In this document: piece by piece, positions 25,249-33,620 of the stretch
How positions within the stretch are numbered: position 1 is the stretch's first letter
Layout: each line of letters begins with the position of its first letter
NCBI GenBank assembly: GCA_017307275.1
Contig: JAFKFK010000013.1
Coordinates: forward strand, 122,239 to 186,238
DNA: 64,000 nucleotides
From: Alphaproteobacteria bacterium
GTDB lineage: Bacteria > Pseudomonadota > Alphaproteobacteria > Reyranellales > Reyranellaceae
Reading direction: 5' to 3'
Notes under the pieces: model-generated
The model's input: only the letters and a program-made list of their open reading frames with translations
The model's database searches: none
What the model was told of the DNA's origin: nothing
Position numbers and translations under genes: made by a program

Positions 25249-26748
25249 ATGAGCGCCCAGCTTTCGCGCGACGATTGGAAAGGCCGTGTCGGCGGTCTCA
25301 GCTACCGCAACCAGGCCTTCATCGGCGGCAAGTTCACCCCCTCCCTGACTGGCAAGACCTTCGACTGCATCAACCCGGCGACCGGCCAGGTGCTGACCAA
25401 GGTCGCGGCCTGCGAACAGGCCGATGTGGATGCCGCCGTGAAGGCCGCCCGCGCCGCCTTCGAGAAGGGCACCTGGGCCAACATGGCGCCGGCCCAGCGC
25501 AAGCGGATCATGCTGAAGCTCGCCGAGCTGATGATGAAGAACCGCGAGGAACTGGCGCTGCTCGAGACGCTCGACATGGGCAAGCCCATCGCCTTCTCAA
25601 CCACGGTCGACATTCCGGGCTCGGCCAACTCCGTGCAGTGGTTCGCCGAAGCGATCGACAAGGTCTACGACGAAGTCGCCCCCACGCCGGGCAACGTCGT
25701 GGCGCTGATCACCCGCGAGGCGTCGGGCGTCGTGGCCTGCGTCGTGCCGTGGAACTTCCCGCTGCTGATGGCCTGCTGGAAGATTTCGCCGGCGCTGGCT
25801 GCCGGCAACTCGGTGATCCTGAAGCCTGCCGAACAGTCGCCGCTCACCGCCATTCGCCTCGCCGAGCTCGCGGCCGAAGCCGGTATTCCGGAAGGCGTGT
25901 TCAACGTGCTGCCGGGCTTCGGTGAGACCGCAGGCCAGGCGCTGGGCCGCCACATGGACGTCGACGTTCTGGCGTTCACCGGCTCGACCGAAGTCGGCAA
26001 GTACTTCCTGAAGTACTCCGGCGAATCCAACATGAAGCAGGTCTGGCTCGAGTGCGGCGGCAAGTCGCCCAACATCGTGCTGGGCGATGCGCCCAACCTC
26101 GACATCGCCGCGCGCCGCACCGCCTTCGGCATCTGGTTCAACCAGGGCGAAGTCTGCACCGCCGGCTCGCGCCTCATCGTCGAAGACAAGATCAAGGACG
26201 AGTTCCTCGCCAAGGTCATGGCGATCGGCCAGAAGATGATGCCGGGCGATCCGCTCGATCCCAAGACGCAGATGGGCGCCATGGTCGACGACACGCAGAC
26301 CAAGCGCGTCATGGGCTACATCGACGCCGGCCAGAAGGAAGGCGCCAAGCTCGCCATGGGCGGCAAGCAGGTTCATATCGACAATGCCGGCTCCTTCATC
26401 GAGCCGACGGTGTTCGATAACGTCGACAACAAGATGAAGATCGCCCAGGAGGAGATCTTCGGGCCGGTGCTCTCGGTCATCCCGGTCAAGGACGCCGAGC
26501 AGGCGCTGTCCGTAGCCAACGACACGATCTACGGCCTCGCGTCGGCGATCTTCACCTCGGACATCAACAAGGCGTTCAAGTTCGCCAAGAACCTGCGCGC
26601 CGGCTCGGTGTGGGTGAACACCTACGACGGCGGCGACATCACCACGCCGTTCGGCGGCTACAAGCAGTCGGGTATCGGCCGCGACAAGTCGCTCCATGCC
26701 TTCGACAAGTTCACGCAGGTGAAGACCACCTGGATCCAGCTCGGCTAA
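25249..26748 (+). CDS. Aldehyde dehydrogenase (PuuC-like)
   Basis: 499 residues, NAD(P)+-dependent oxidation of an aldehyde to an acid. Motifs: 'VVPWNFPLLMACWKISPALAAGNSVILKPAEQSPLTA', Glu in 'LECGGKSPNIV', catalytic Cys in 'FNQGEVCTAGSRLIV', 'EEIFGPVLSVIPV', 'PFGGYKQSGIGRDKS'. Overall character is closest to gamma-glutamyl-gamma-aminobutyraldehyde dehydrogenases, but other amino-aldehydes are possible. Strong AAGGAGG ribosome site before the ATG; flanked by terminators on both sides, so monocistronic. Confidence 0.93.
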   Translation: MSAQLSRDDWKGRVGGLSYRNQAFIGGKFTPSLTGKTFDCINPATGQVLTKVAACEQADVDAAVKAARAAFEKGTWANMAPAQRKRIMLKLAELMMKNREELALLETLDMGKPIAFSTTVDIPGSANSVQWFAEAIDKVYDEVAPTPGNVVALITREASGVVACVVPWNFPLLMACWKISPALAAGNSVILKPAEQSPLTAIRLAELAAEAGIPEGVFNVLPGFGETAGQALGRHMDVDVLAFTGSTEVGKYFLKYSGESNMKQVWLECGGKSPNIVLGDAPNLDIAARRTAFGIWFNQGEVCTAGSRLIVEDKIKDEFLAKVMAIGQKMMPGDPLDPKTQMGAMVDDTQTKRVMGYIDAGQKEGAKLAMGGKQVHIDNAGSFIEPTVFDNVDNKMKIAQEEIFGPVLSVIPVKDAEQALSVANDTIYGLASAIFTSDINKAFKFAKNLRAGSVWVNTYDGGDITTPFGGYKQSGIGRDKSLHAFDKFTQVKTTWIQLG

Positions 26749-26771
26749 GCCGGGCGCACAGGAACGTACGG

Positions 26772-26803
26772 AACGGGGCGGCCGAAAGGTCGCCCCGTTT
26801 TCT
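26772..26803 (+). terminator. Intrinsic terminator after aldehyde dehydrogenase
   Basis: Stem AACGGGGCGGCC (26772-26783) / GGTCGCCCCGTT (26788-26799), 12 bp with one G-T pair, GAAA tetraloop, then TTTTCTTTC. It lies 23 nt after the stop codon. Confidence 0.88.
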
Positions 26804-26825
26804 TTCTGCGGTCCGGCGGCGCCAG

Positions 26826-27374
26826 CTAAAGAGAAGCGAGAATCTCGTCGGTCGTCGTCACCGAGGCATACTCGCCGTCGAGCAGGGCCAGCGTCAGTTG
26901 ATGCACGTCCTCGGCCGGCCACAGCCTGCCGGTAAGATCGCGCTTGTCGCAGGACCAGCAGGCGTCGGCCGGCAGCCGGACCGCAAAGCCGAGGTTTGCC
27001 GCCACCCTGACGGTCGCCTCGACGGAGTTCGCGAGTTGCACGCCGCAGATCACCAGCGGCGGGCGCCCCATTTGCTCCAGCCGTTCCGTCAGGCCGGTGC
27101 CGATCAAAGCGCTGTGGACCTTCTTGGCCACCACCATCTCGCCGGGCAGCGGCGCGGTCGGCGGCAGGAAGTCGTTGCCCTCCTGCCCTGGCCGGAAAGG
27201 CGAATTCGGCTCGGTCGAATCGTGCTTCACATGGACAATCGGCTTCGCGCGACGTCGCCACGCTTCCAGCAAACGCAGGATATTGGCTTCCGCCTGCCGG
27301 TTGTTGCGCGGCCCCCAAAGGGGATGCTCCATCGCCTTCTGCTGGTCGATCAGGATCAGAACTTCGTCAGGCAT
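26826..27374 (-). CDS. Isochorismatase-like protein with Ser in place of catalytic Cys
   Basis: 182 residues; start ATG at 27374 gives the family N-terminus 'MPDEVLILIDQQ'. The triad Asp (D10) and Lys (K84) are present. The cysteine-hydrolase signature GxxTDxCV, however, reads 'CGVQLANSVEATVRVA', with Ser117 at the nucleophile position. True isochorismatases (EntB/PhzD type) also lack the Cys, whereas nicotinamidase-type members need it. It is therefore either a non-Cys hydrolase or catalytically dead. Its start is 67 nt from the start of the divergent monooxygenase gene, so the two may be co-regulated. Confidence 0.8.
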   Translation of the reverse strand: MPDEVLILIDQQKAMEHPLWGPRNNRQAEANILRLLEAWRRRAKPIVHVKHDSTEPNSPFRPGQEGNDFLPPTAPLPGEMVVAKKVHSALIGTGLTERLEQMGRPPLVICGVQLANSVEATVRVAANLGFAVRLPADACWSCDKRDLTGRLWPAEDVHQLTLALLDGEYASVTTTDEILASL

Positions 27375-27441
27375 GCATCCCGCACTCTTGCGCTCGCCGC
27401 GCGATGGTAGTGCACTCCGGGAAACAACGCAGGAGGAAATA

Positions 27442-28548
27442 ATGCAGATCGGATACTTCACGATGCCGTCGCATCCACCCGAGAGGCCGCTGAAAGACGG
27501 CCACGAGTGGGATCTGCAGGTGATCCGCTGGCTCGACGAGCTGGGCTTCGCCGAATGCTGGATCGGCGAGCATCACACCGCACCGTGGGAGCCGCATCCC
27601 TCGCCCGACCTGCTGGTGGCCCAGGGGCTCTTGCAGACCAAGAACATCCGCCTCGGACCCGGCGGCTTCCTGCTGCCGTATCATCACCCGGCCGAACTCG
27701 CGAACCGCGTGGCCATGCTCGATCACATCTCGGGCGGCCGCCTCAACTTCGGCGTCGCCGCATCGGGCCTGCCGAGCGACTGGGCGATGTTCAACGTCGA
27801 CGGCATGTCGGGCGTCAACCGCGAGATGACGCGCGAAGCACTCGACATCATCCTGAAGCTCTGGACCTCGCCCGAGCCCTTCGACTTCAAGGGCAAGTAC
27901 TGGCATGTCACCAAGCCCGACACGATGTTCGGTTTCCTGAAGCCGCACATCAAGCCGCTGCAGAGCCCGCATCCGCCGATCGGCGTCGCCGGCCTCAGCA
28001 AGGGCTCCGACACGCTGAAGCTCGCGGGCGAAAAAGGCTATCTGCCGATGAGCCTCAACCTCAATCCGGCCTATGTCAGCAGCCATTGGGAGTCGGTCGA
28101 GATCGGCGCCGCCAAGTCGGGCCGCACGCCCGATCGCGGCCAGTGGCGCATGGTGCGCGAGGTCTTCGTCGCCGATACGGACGAAGAAGCGATGCGCCTT
28201 TCCGTCGGCTCGCACATGGGCCGCATGATGCGGGAATACTTCCTGCCGCTGCTCTCACAGTTCGGCTTCTTCGAATACCTGAAGCACGACCAGAGCGTGG
28301 CCGATTCCGACGTCACGCCGGAATACTGCGCCAAGCACAACTGGATCGTGGGCTCGCCGCGCACCGTCGCCGAGAAGATCGAGAAGATCTACGACGAGGT
28401 CGGCGGCTTCGGGCAGTTGCTCGTCTTCGGCTTCGACTATGTCGAGAACCCGAAGGCCTGGCGCCATTCGCTCGAATTGCTGTCGCGCGAAGTGCTGCCC
28501 AAGGTGCAGCACCTCAAGCCCAAGGTGGCCAAGCTCGCCGCCGAATAA
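27442..28548 (+). CDS. LLM-class flavin-dependent monooxygenase (bacterial luciferase family)
   Basis: 368 residues. ATG at 27442 with AGGAGG at 27431-27436; a longer open frame upstream is antisense to the neighbouring gene. Luciferase-like barrel: 'MQIGYFTMPSHPP', 'LDELGFAECWIGEHHT', 'LGPGGFLLPYHHPAELANRVAMLDHISGGRLNFGVAAS', 'IVGSPRTVAEKIEKIYDEVGGFGQLLVF'. Likely uses reduced FMN and O2 on an unknown substrate. It resembles LadA/limonene monooxygenase-type family members rather than true luciferases. Confidence 0.9.
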   Translation: MQIGYFTMPSHPPERPLKDGHEWDLQVIRWLDELGFAECWIGEHHTAPWEPHPSPDLLVAQGLLQTKNIRLGPGGFLLPYHHPAELANRVAMLDHISGGRLNFGVAASGLPSDWAMFNVDGMSGVNREMTREALDIILKLWTSPEPFDFKGKYWHVTKPDTMFGFLKPHIKPLQSPHPPIGVAGLSKGSDTLKLAGEKGYLPMSLNLNPAYVSSHWESVEIGAAKSGRTPDRGQWRMVREVFVADTDEEAMRLSVGSHMGRMMREYFLPLLSQFGFFEYLKHDQSVADSDVTPEYCAKHNWIVGSPRTVAEKIEKIYDEVGGFGQLLVFGFDYVENPKAWRHSLELLSREVLPKVQHLKPKVAKLAAE

Positions 28549-28559
28549 TCACCGCAACC

Positions 28560-28591
28560 GCGGTCCGGACGGCTGACGCCCTCCGGACCGC
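28560..28591. terminator. Hairpin between convergent genes
   Basis: Perfect 10-bp inverted repeat GCGGTCCGGA (28560-28569) / TCCGGACCGC (28582-28591) with a 12-nt loop, 11 nt after the monooxygenase stop and 15 nt from the stop of the convergent DUF4168 gene. There is no clear U-tract on either strand, so a bidirectional transcription end is a guess from position and symmetry. Confidence 0.55.
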
Positions 28592-28606
28592 AACGCTGCG
28601 GCGACA

Positions 28607-28993
28607 TCACTTCAAGCGCTGGACGAGCTTGTCCTTCACGACAGGGTCGGTTTGCGCCACTTCGAGGATGGTCGTGTATTCCTCGACCGACAGGCCCTTA
28701 TCGGTAACGGCCTTCACGAGAGCCTGGTCGGCCTCGCCGGCAATCCGCTCCCGGTCGGCCGCCGGCGCCTGGGCGATCTTCTGCTTGTAGCTGTCCTTTA
28801 CGACAGAGATGCTTTTTACGGCCTCCGCCGCGGCATCGAGCTTGCTGTCGGGAATGTTCGTTGCAGGCTTCGCCTGCCCCGGCACGCTCTTCGTCGACGG
28901 CGATGGTGATTGCTGTTGCGCATTTGCAGCCGGCATCAAGAAGAGGCCCACCGCAGCGACGGTCGTTGCGCAAAATCCGATGATCGACTTCAT
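28607..28993 (-). CDS. DUF4168 family exported protein
   Basis: 128 residues. Signal peptide ending at about 'PAANA-QQQ', a short Pro/Ser/Lys linker, then a helical DUF4168 domain: 'DAAAEAVKSISVVKDSYKQKIAQAPAADRERI', 'DKGLSVEEYTTILEVAQTDPVVKDKLVQRLK'. The 'LtveEYnxI...a..dp' ending is characteristic. Function unknown; such proteins are small periplasmic helical proteins. AGGAGA ribosome site. It lies 28 nt downstream of the small gene at 29022-29318, same strand. Confidence 0.75.
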   Translation of the reverse strand: MKSIIGFCATTVAAVGLFLMPAANAQQQSPSPSTKSVPGQAKPATNIPDSKLDAAAEAVKSISVVKDSYKQKIAQAPAADRERIAGEADQALVKAVTDKGLSVEEYTTILEVAQTDPVVKDKLVQRLK

Positions 28994-29021
28994 GGCGAGA
29001 TCTCCTTGGTCGAACTGGACC

Positions 29022-29318
29022 TCAATGGTTGCGATCCTTGTCGAGATTGATCATGCGATCCGTCGACTCGGGAGCATGGGCCTCCAGCGATGTTCCCTTC
29101 CCATCCGTCCAGTTGGCGAGGTTCACGACCACGCCCATCTTGCCGGCTGCCTTCTCCGTGGCGACGGGTTCCACGATATTGAGCCCGCTGTTGTCGATGA
29201 AATAGGTGTGCTCACCGAACAGCCGTTCGAGTTGTGACATTGCCGGGTGTTCCGCCGGAATGGCCTGGGCATCCAACTGCTGCAAAGTCTGCTCGATCTG
29301 TGCGGCATTCAACTTCAT
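29022..29318 (-). CDS. Hypothetical small cytosolic protein
   Basis: 98 residues; start ATG at 29318 preceded by AGAGGAG. No signal peptide or membrane segment. Sequence: MKLNAAQIEQTLQQLDAQAI, 'HPAMSQLERLFGEHTYFIDN', 'NIVEPVATEKAAGKMGVVVNLANW', 'EAHAPESTDRMINLDKDRNH'. Acidic to neutral with an N-terminal helix and a beta-rich middle. I do not recognise a family. Sits between a DUF4168 gene and a DUF533 gene, all minus strand. Confidence 0.65.
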   Translation of the reverse strand: MKLNAAQIEQTLQQLDAQAIPAEHPAMSQLERLFGEHTYFIDNSGLNIVEPVATEKAAGKMGVVVNLANWTDGKGTSLEAHAPESTDRMINLDKDRNH

Positions 29319-29505
29319 CGCACGCTCCTCTTGATTGGAGTTTCGGTCGCGCAACTTCGTGCGGAGGCCTCCCACCCGGAGTGGTTCGAGAGAGTTTGCG
29401 ATCCTGTCGGCCGGTCCGCTCGCGCTTGGCTAGGACGCAGGCGGGCCGATTGGCCCACCTGCATCAATTACCGAACGCCACCCGGCTCAAATGGTGTCAT
29501 CGACG

Positions 29506-29527
29506 GCGTGCGTATTTTGACGCACGC
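29506..29527 (-). terminator. Hairpin just after the DUF533 gene
   Basis: Perfect 8-bp inverted repeat GCGTGCGT (29506-29513) / ACGCACGC (29520-29527), 6-nt loop, starting 5 nt past the stop of the minus-strand DUF533 gene. A second imperfect hairpin (29438-29461; GCAGG-c-GGGCC / GGCCC-a-CCTGC) follows. Neither has a good U-run, so factor-independent termination is uncertain. The remaining 29319-29437 shows no coding signal. Confidence 0.4.
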
Positions 29528-29532
29528 GATGA

Positions 29533-30261
29533 TCAGGCCGGACGGCCTGTCGCCGCGGCCACGCTCTGTTGCAAGTGCGCGACCAGCGCATCGTCGAGCT
29601 TGAGACGTGCTGCCAGCATGCCGAGGTAGCCACGCTCGGCGGCGTTGTCGACGTCGATGGCGAGCAGCGAGGCGGTGTAGATCTCGGCGGCCTCCTCCGG
29701 CGTCGATGCCGCGCTGGCCACTGCGTCGATGTCGAGCTTGGCGCGCAGCTCGTCCATGACGAAGGCCTTGTCGTCGGCCGCGAGCGGCAGCTTGTCCATC
29801 TCGGCGAAGATGCGGGCCTGTTCCTGTGCATCGACATGGCCGTCGGCCTTGGCCGCCGCGATCATCGCGCGCAGCAGATGGCGCGCCAGGGTCTGCTGCT
29901 CGCTGGGTGTCGACGGATTGAACGGCGTGCCGCTCGGCGCTGGAAGCATCGGCACAGGCGCCTGCTGCGGCTGCTGCGGCTGCTGCTGTGGGGCAGCGGG
30001 TGCGGGCTGCTTACCGGCCTGCCAGTCGCGATAGGCCTTGTAGGCGAGCGCGCCAACGGCTGCCATGCCGCCGAGCTTCAACGCTTCGCCGCCCAGCTTG
30101 CGTCCGGTCTTGGTGCCGAGAAGGATAGCGGCCAGTCCGCCTGCCAGCGCACCGCCGCCTGCTCCGCGCAGGAAGTCGCCGCCGCCGCTGCTACCACCTT
30201 GGCCGCCTTGGCCTCCCTGGCCGCCCATGAACTGATCCAGCAACCGCTTCGCGTCGAACAT
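29533..30261 (-). CDS. DUF533 / TerB-like domain protein (YebE-like)
   Basis: 242 residues. Gly-rich N-terminus (MFDAKRLLDQFMGGQGGQGG), a hydrophobic glycine-zipper-like segment ('GGGALAGGLAAILLGTKTGRKLGG...GGMAAVGALAYKAYRDW', about residues 34-82), a Gln/Pro-rich linker ('QQQPQQPQQAP'), and a C-terminal TerB-like helical domain ('LLRAMIAAAKADGHVDAQEQARIFAEMDKL', 'TPEEAAEIYTASLLAIDVDNAAERGYLGMLAARLKL'). The family is linked to the cell envelope or stress but has no proven activity. The start is at 30261; the longer frame upstream is antisense noise. Confidence 0.85.
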   Translation of the reverse strand: MFDAKRLLDQFMGGQGGQGGQGGSSGGGDFLRGAGGGALAGGLAAILLGTKTGRKLGGEALKLGGMAAVGALAYKAYRDWQAGKQPAPAAPQQQPQQPQQAPVPMLPAPSGTPFNPSTPSEQQTLARHLLRAMIAAAKADGHVDAQEQARIFAEMDKLPLAADDKAFVMDELRAKLDIDAVASAASTPEEAAEIYTASLLAIDVDNAAERGYLGMLAARLKLDDALVAHLQQSVAAATGRPA

Positions 30262-30340
30262 ACTGCCTCGCTTTTCCTCTTTGGCGTCGTGAGTGCATGT
30301 GGAGTGAAATTGTGGCGAAAGCGTGCGGCAGCGGGGTCCG

Positions 30341-31579
30341 TCAGCTCGGACGCTTCGACAGCATTGCAGCGGCGGCAAACCCTCCAGCCGCGACCAGCAT
30401 GATGGCCGCCAACCCCCACAGAACGGGCGTATAGCCACCGAAGGCCCCCCAGGCCAACGAGGCAAGCAATGGACCGGCCGCGCGCATGATGTTGGTCGGC
30501 ATGGTGAGCGCGCCCGACACGACACCGTAACCTTCGGGACCGATGAACTCCGGCACCGCCATGCCGCGCAGGATCGTGACGAGACCGTTGGCAACGCCGT
30601 AGATGATGGCGAACATGATCAGCCCGTAGACGTCGCTGATGCCGGTCGCCAGCATCGCCATCGAGATCGGGAACGCAAAGTAAATGCCGGCGCCGAGCTG
30701 AATGGTGGTGATATGGCGCTGTCCCACCATCAACAGGACGCGGCCCACGACCTGCATGGGCCCGATCAGGGCGATGATCGCCATCACCACGGCAATCGGC
30801 ACGTCGCGGGCTTCGAGCAGCGGGATCAGGTGGAAGCTCATGGCCGAGAAGGCGAGCCCGTAGCCGGCGAAGGCGACGACCAGCCCCCAGAAGGCCGGCA
30901 CGCGCACGGCAGCAGCGAGCGGGCTCTTCTTCTTGACCGCCCCTTCCGTCGGCGACGCGGGGACGGCCGCGATGGGCACGGCCTCCTCGCGCGGTCCCGG
31001 CACGAACAACCAATGGATCAGGAAGGCGACGCCAAGATTGATCGCCGCCAACACTTCGAGCGCCGGACGCCAGCCGACGCGTTCGATCAGGAGCTGCGTG
31101 AATGGAATGCCGAAGGTGCTGGCAAGCCCGCCCAGGAACGTCATCAGCAGGATCGCCTGCTTGTAGCGCGGACCGTAGACGCGGGTGATCACCGCGAAGG
31201 CTGGCTCGTACAGGATCACGGCCTGGCAGGCGCCCAGCCCGATCCACATGGCGTAGAAGACCGGCAGCGATTCGACGCGCGACCAGACCAGCAGAAGGAT
31301 CGCCGCCAGCAGCGAACCGCCGGTCATCAGCAGGCGCCCATAACCGCGATCGATCCACGCGCCGACGGGAATGGAGCAGAGACCGGCCGTCAGCAGACCG
31401 GCCGACAGCGCACCGAACATCGAGCTGCGCGTCCAGCCGAGCTCCTGCTCCATCGGCCCGATGAACAGCGGGAAGGTGTAATAGACTAGTCCCCAGGAAA
31501 TGAGCTGGCCGATGGAGAGCATCCACAGGATGGTCGACGGGCGTTTTCGCCACGGTCCTCCTGCCCCACTCTTCGCCAT
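30341..31579 (-). CDS. MFS transporter
   Basis: 412 residues, about 12 membrane segments. MFS motif A variant 'GAWIDRGYGRLLMTGG' after segment 2; a charged cytoplasmic loop ('GPREEAVPIAAVPASPTEGAVKKK') separates the halves. The N-terminus 'LSIGQLISWGLVYYTFPLFIGPMEQELGWTRSS' resembles monocarboxylate/oxalate-type carriers (OFA-like). Substrate not determined. Divergent from the patatin gene with 86 bp between starts. Confidence 0.9.
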   Translation of the reverse strand: MAKSGAGGPWRKRPSTILWMLSIGQLISWGLVYYTFPLFIGPMEQELGWTRSSMFGALSAGLLTAGLCSIPVGAWIDRGYGRLLMTGGSLLAAILLLVWSRVESLPVFYAMWIGLGACQAVILYEPAFAVITRVYGPRYKQAILLMTFLGGLASTFGIPFTQLLIERVGWRPALEVLAAINLGVAFLIHWLFVPGPREEAVPIAAVPASPTEGAVKKKSPLAAAVRVPAFWGLVVAFAGYGLAFSAMSFHLIPLLEARDVPIAVVMAIIALIGPMQVVGRVLLMVGQRHITTIQLGAGIYFAFPISMAMLATGISDVYGLIMFAIIYGVANGLVTILRGMAVPEFIGPEGYGVVSGALTMPTNIMRAAGPLLASLAWGAFGGYTPVLWGLAAIMLVAAGGFAAAAMLSKRPS

Positions 31580-31665
31580 AATGCTGCCGATCCCGCCGAC
31601 TTGCTTTCAGGCGAGGACTGTAGAGCGAACGGCAACCGTGTGGAATCTCGTTCTCGGGAGGCTAG

Positions 31666-32691
31666 ATGCCGGAAACCAAGCGTATCAATATCGCTTTGCA
31701 AGGCGGCGGCAGCCACGGCGCCTTCACCTGGGGCGTGCTCGACGCACTGATCGAGGATGGCCGATTGATCTTCGAAGCCGTGAGCGGCACCAGCGCCGGC
31801 GCCATGAATGCCGCGATCATGCTGCAGGGTTGGGCCAAGGGCGGACCGGCCGGCGCGCGCGCAGCCCTCGCCGCCTTCTGGGGCGAACTGGGTCAGATGG
31901 CGGTGGCAAGCCCGATCCGGCGCACGCCGCTCGATCGTCTGCAGGGCAACTGGAACCTCGACGAGTCGGCCGGCGCCTTGTGGGCCGACCTCATCCAGCG
32001 CACGCTTTCGCCCTGGCAACGCAATCCGCTGAAGTTCGATCCGTTGCGCGACCTGCTGCGCCGTCACTTCGATGCGAAGGCCGTGCACGCCTGCTACGAG
32101 GTCAAGGCATTCATCGCCGCCACCAACGTGCGGACCGGCAAGGTTCGCATCTTCACGCGGGAAGAACTTTCGATCGACGCCCTGCTGGCATCGGCCTGCC
32201 TGCCAAATGTCCACGACGCCGTCGAGATCGAAGGCGAAGCCTATTGGGACGGTGGCTTCCGCGGCAACCCGCCGATTTGGCCCTTCATCTACAACAGCGA
32301 AAGCACCGACGTGGTGATGGTCGAAGTCGACCCGCCGTCGCGCGAGGACATCCCGCGCAGCAATGCCGAAATCGCCGACCGGTTGAACGAGATCACCTTC
32401 GGCGGCGCGTTGATGGCCGAGATGCGTGCCATCGCGTTCGTGCAGGAGCTGATCGAGAATGGCGCCATCACCGGCGAATTCAGCACTCGCCTGAAGAAAC
32501 TGCTGATCCACTCCATCGCCGATCCCGCGACGCTGGTACCGCTGGGCGCGGTCAGCAAGTTCAACATCGAGCCGGAGTTCCTCAATATGTTGTTCACGGC
32601 AGGCCGTGCCGCGGGAACCCGATGGCTGCTTGAAACGTTCGATAAGGTCGGGCGCGAGAACAGCATCGATATTCGTGCCCGCTTCCTGTGA
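31666..32691 (+). CDS. Patatin-like phospholipase
   Basis: 341 residues. Oxyanion hole 'IALQGGGSHGAFTWGVLDAL' (about 8-27), nucleophile 'VSGTSAGAMNA' (GxSxG, Ser about 44), catalytic Asp in 'YWDGGFRGNPPI' (DGG). No signal peptide or secretion barrel, so cytosolic or peripheral lipid acyl hydrolase. GGGAGG ribosome site 5 nt before the ATG. Nothing resembling a nucleotide cyclase or other defence gene is adjacent. The next gene, a ROK kinase, follows after 19 nt. Confidence 0.92.
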   Translation: MPETKRINIALQGGGSHGAFTWGVLDALIEDGRLIFEAVSGTSAGAMNAAIMLQGWAKGGPAGARAALAAFWGELGQMAVASPIRRTPLDRLQGNWNLDESAGALWADLIQRTLSPWQRNPLKFDPLRDLLRRHFDAKAVHACYEVKAFIAATNVRTGKVRIFTREELSIDALLASACLPNVHDAVEIEGEAYWDGGFRGNPPIWPFIYNSESTDVVMVEVDPPSREDIPRSNAEIADRLNEITFGGALMAEMRAIAFVQELIENGAITGEFSTRLKKLLIHSIADPATLVPLGAVSKFNIEPEFLNMLFTAGRAAGTRWLLETFDKVGRENSIDIRARFL

Positions 32692-32710
32692 GATTTGAAC
32701 CGGAGACCTC

Positions 32711-33616
32711 ATGCGCATCGGCATCGACCTCGGCGGCACCAAGATCGAAGGCATCGTATTGGGCGACGACGGATCGGAACGCGCACGAATGCGTATATCG
32801 ACCCCGCGTGATTGCTACCAGGCGACGGTCGAAGCGGTCGCGGGCGTCGTCCGCGATCTCGAAGCGAAGGTCGGTAAGCGATGCCGTGTCGGCGTCGGCC
32901 ATCCCGGCGCCATCTCGCCCGCCACGGGCCTGATCAAGAACGCCAACTCGACACGCCTGAACGGCCAGCCACTCGACGTCGACCTCAAGCGAGCGACGCG
33001 TCGTGACGAGGTGCGCCTCTCGAACGACGCCAACTGCTTTGCCGTCTCCGAAGCAGCCGATGGCGCCGGCGCCGGCGCGGCGATCGTGTTCGGCGTCATC
33101 CTTGGCACCGGCGTCGGCGGTGGCGTGGTGATCGACGGCAGGCCGCTGGTCGGCGCCCAGGCGATTGGCGGCGAATGGGGCCACAACGCCCTGCCCTCGC
33201 CACGCGACGACGAACGACCGGGGCCGGCCTGCTACTGTGGCCGTCGCAGTTGCATCGAATCATGGCTGAGTGGGCCGGCCTTCCAGTCGCAGTTCGCGCG
33301 CGTTGCCGGACGCGAGCTTAGCGCCACCGACATTGCCGACGCGGCCACGCGAGGCGACCGTGTCGCCGCACAGTGCTTCGATCTCTACTGCGACCGGCTC
33401 GCGCGGGCGCTGGCCAATGTCATCAACCTGGTCGATCCGCACGTCATCGTACTGGGCGGCGGCCTTTCGAAGATGACGGCGCTGTACGACCGCGTCCCGG
33501 AGATCTGGAAGGACTACGTATTCTCCGAGCGCGACAGCATCGCCACCAAGCTGGTTCCGCCGAAGCACGGCGATTCGAGCGGCGTGCGCGGCGCCGCCTG
33601 GTTGTGGCCGATCTAG
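32711..33616 (+). CDS. ROK family sugar kinase
   Basis: 301 residues. ATP-binding 'IGIDLGGTKIEGIVLGDDG' at the N-terminus; 'GHPGAISPATGLIKNANSTRLNG'; catalytic Asp in 'LSNDANCFAVSEA'; 'GVILGTGVGGGVVIDG'; ROK signature with zinc-binding His and Cys residues 'GGEWGHNALP...PACYCGRRSCIESWLSG'. Most like fructokinase (Mak) or N-acetylglucosamine kinase; no HTH domain, so an enzyme rather than a ROK repressor. Substrate not resolved. Confidence 0.92.
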   Translation: MRIGIDLGGTKIEGIVLGDDGSERARMRISTPRDCYQATVEAVAGVVRDLEAKVGKRCRVGVGHPGAISPATGLIKNANSTRLNGQPLDVDLKRATRRDEVRLSNDANCFAVSEAADGAGAGAAIVFGVILGTGVGGGVVIDGRPLVGAQAIGGEWGHNALPSPRDDERPGPACYCGRRSCIESWLSGPAFQSQFARVAGRELSATDIADAATRGDRVAAQCFDLYCDRLARALANVINLVDPHVIVLGGGLSKMTALYDRVPEIWKDYVFSERDSIATKLVPPKHGDSSGVRGAAWLWPI

Positions 33617-33620
33617 CTCG

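Noticed and set aside
31666..32691. Patatin-like phospholipase as a CBASS-type defence effector
   Set aside because: No nucleotide cyclase, ubiquitin-like or other defence genes are nearby. Neighbours are an MFS carrier and a sugar kinase, so an ordinary lipase is more likely.
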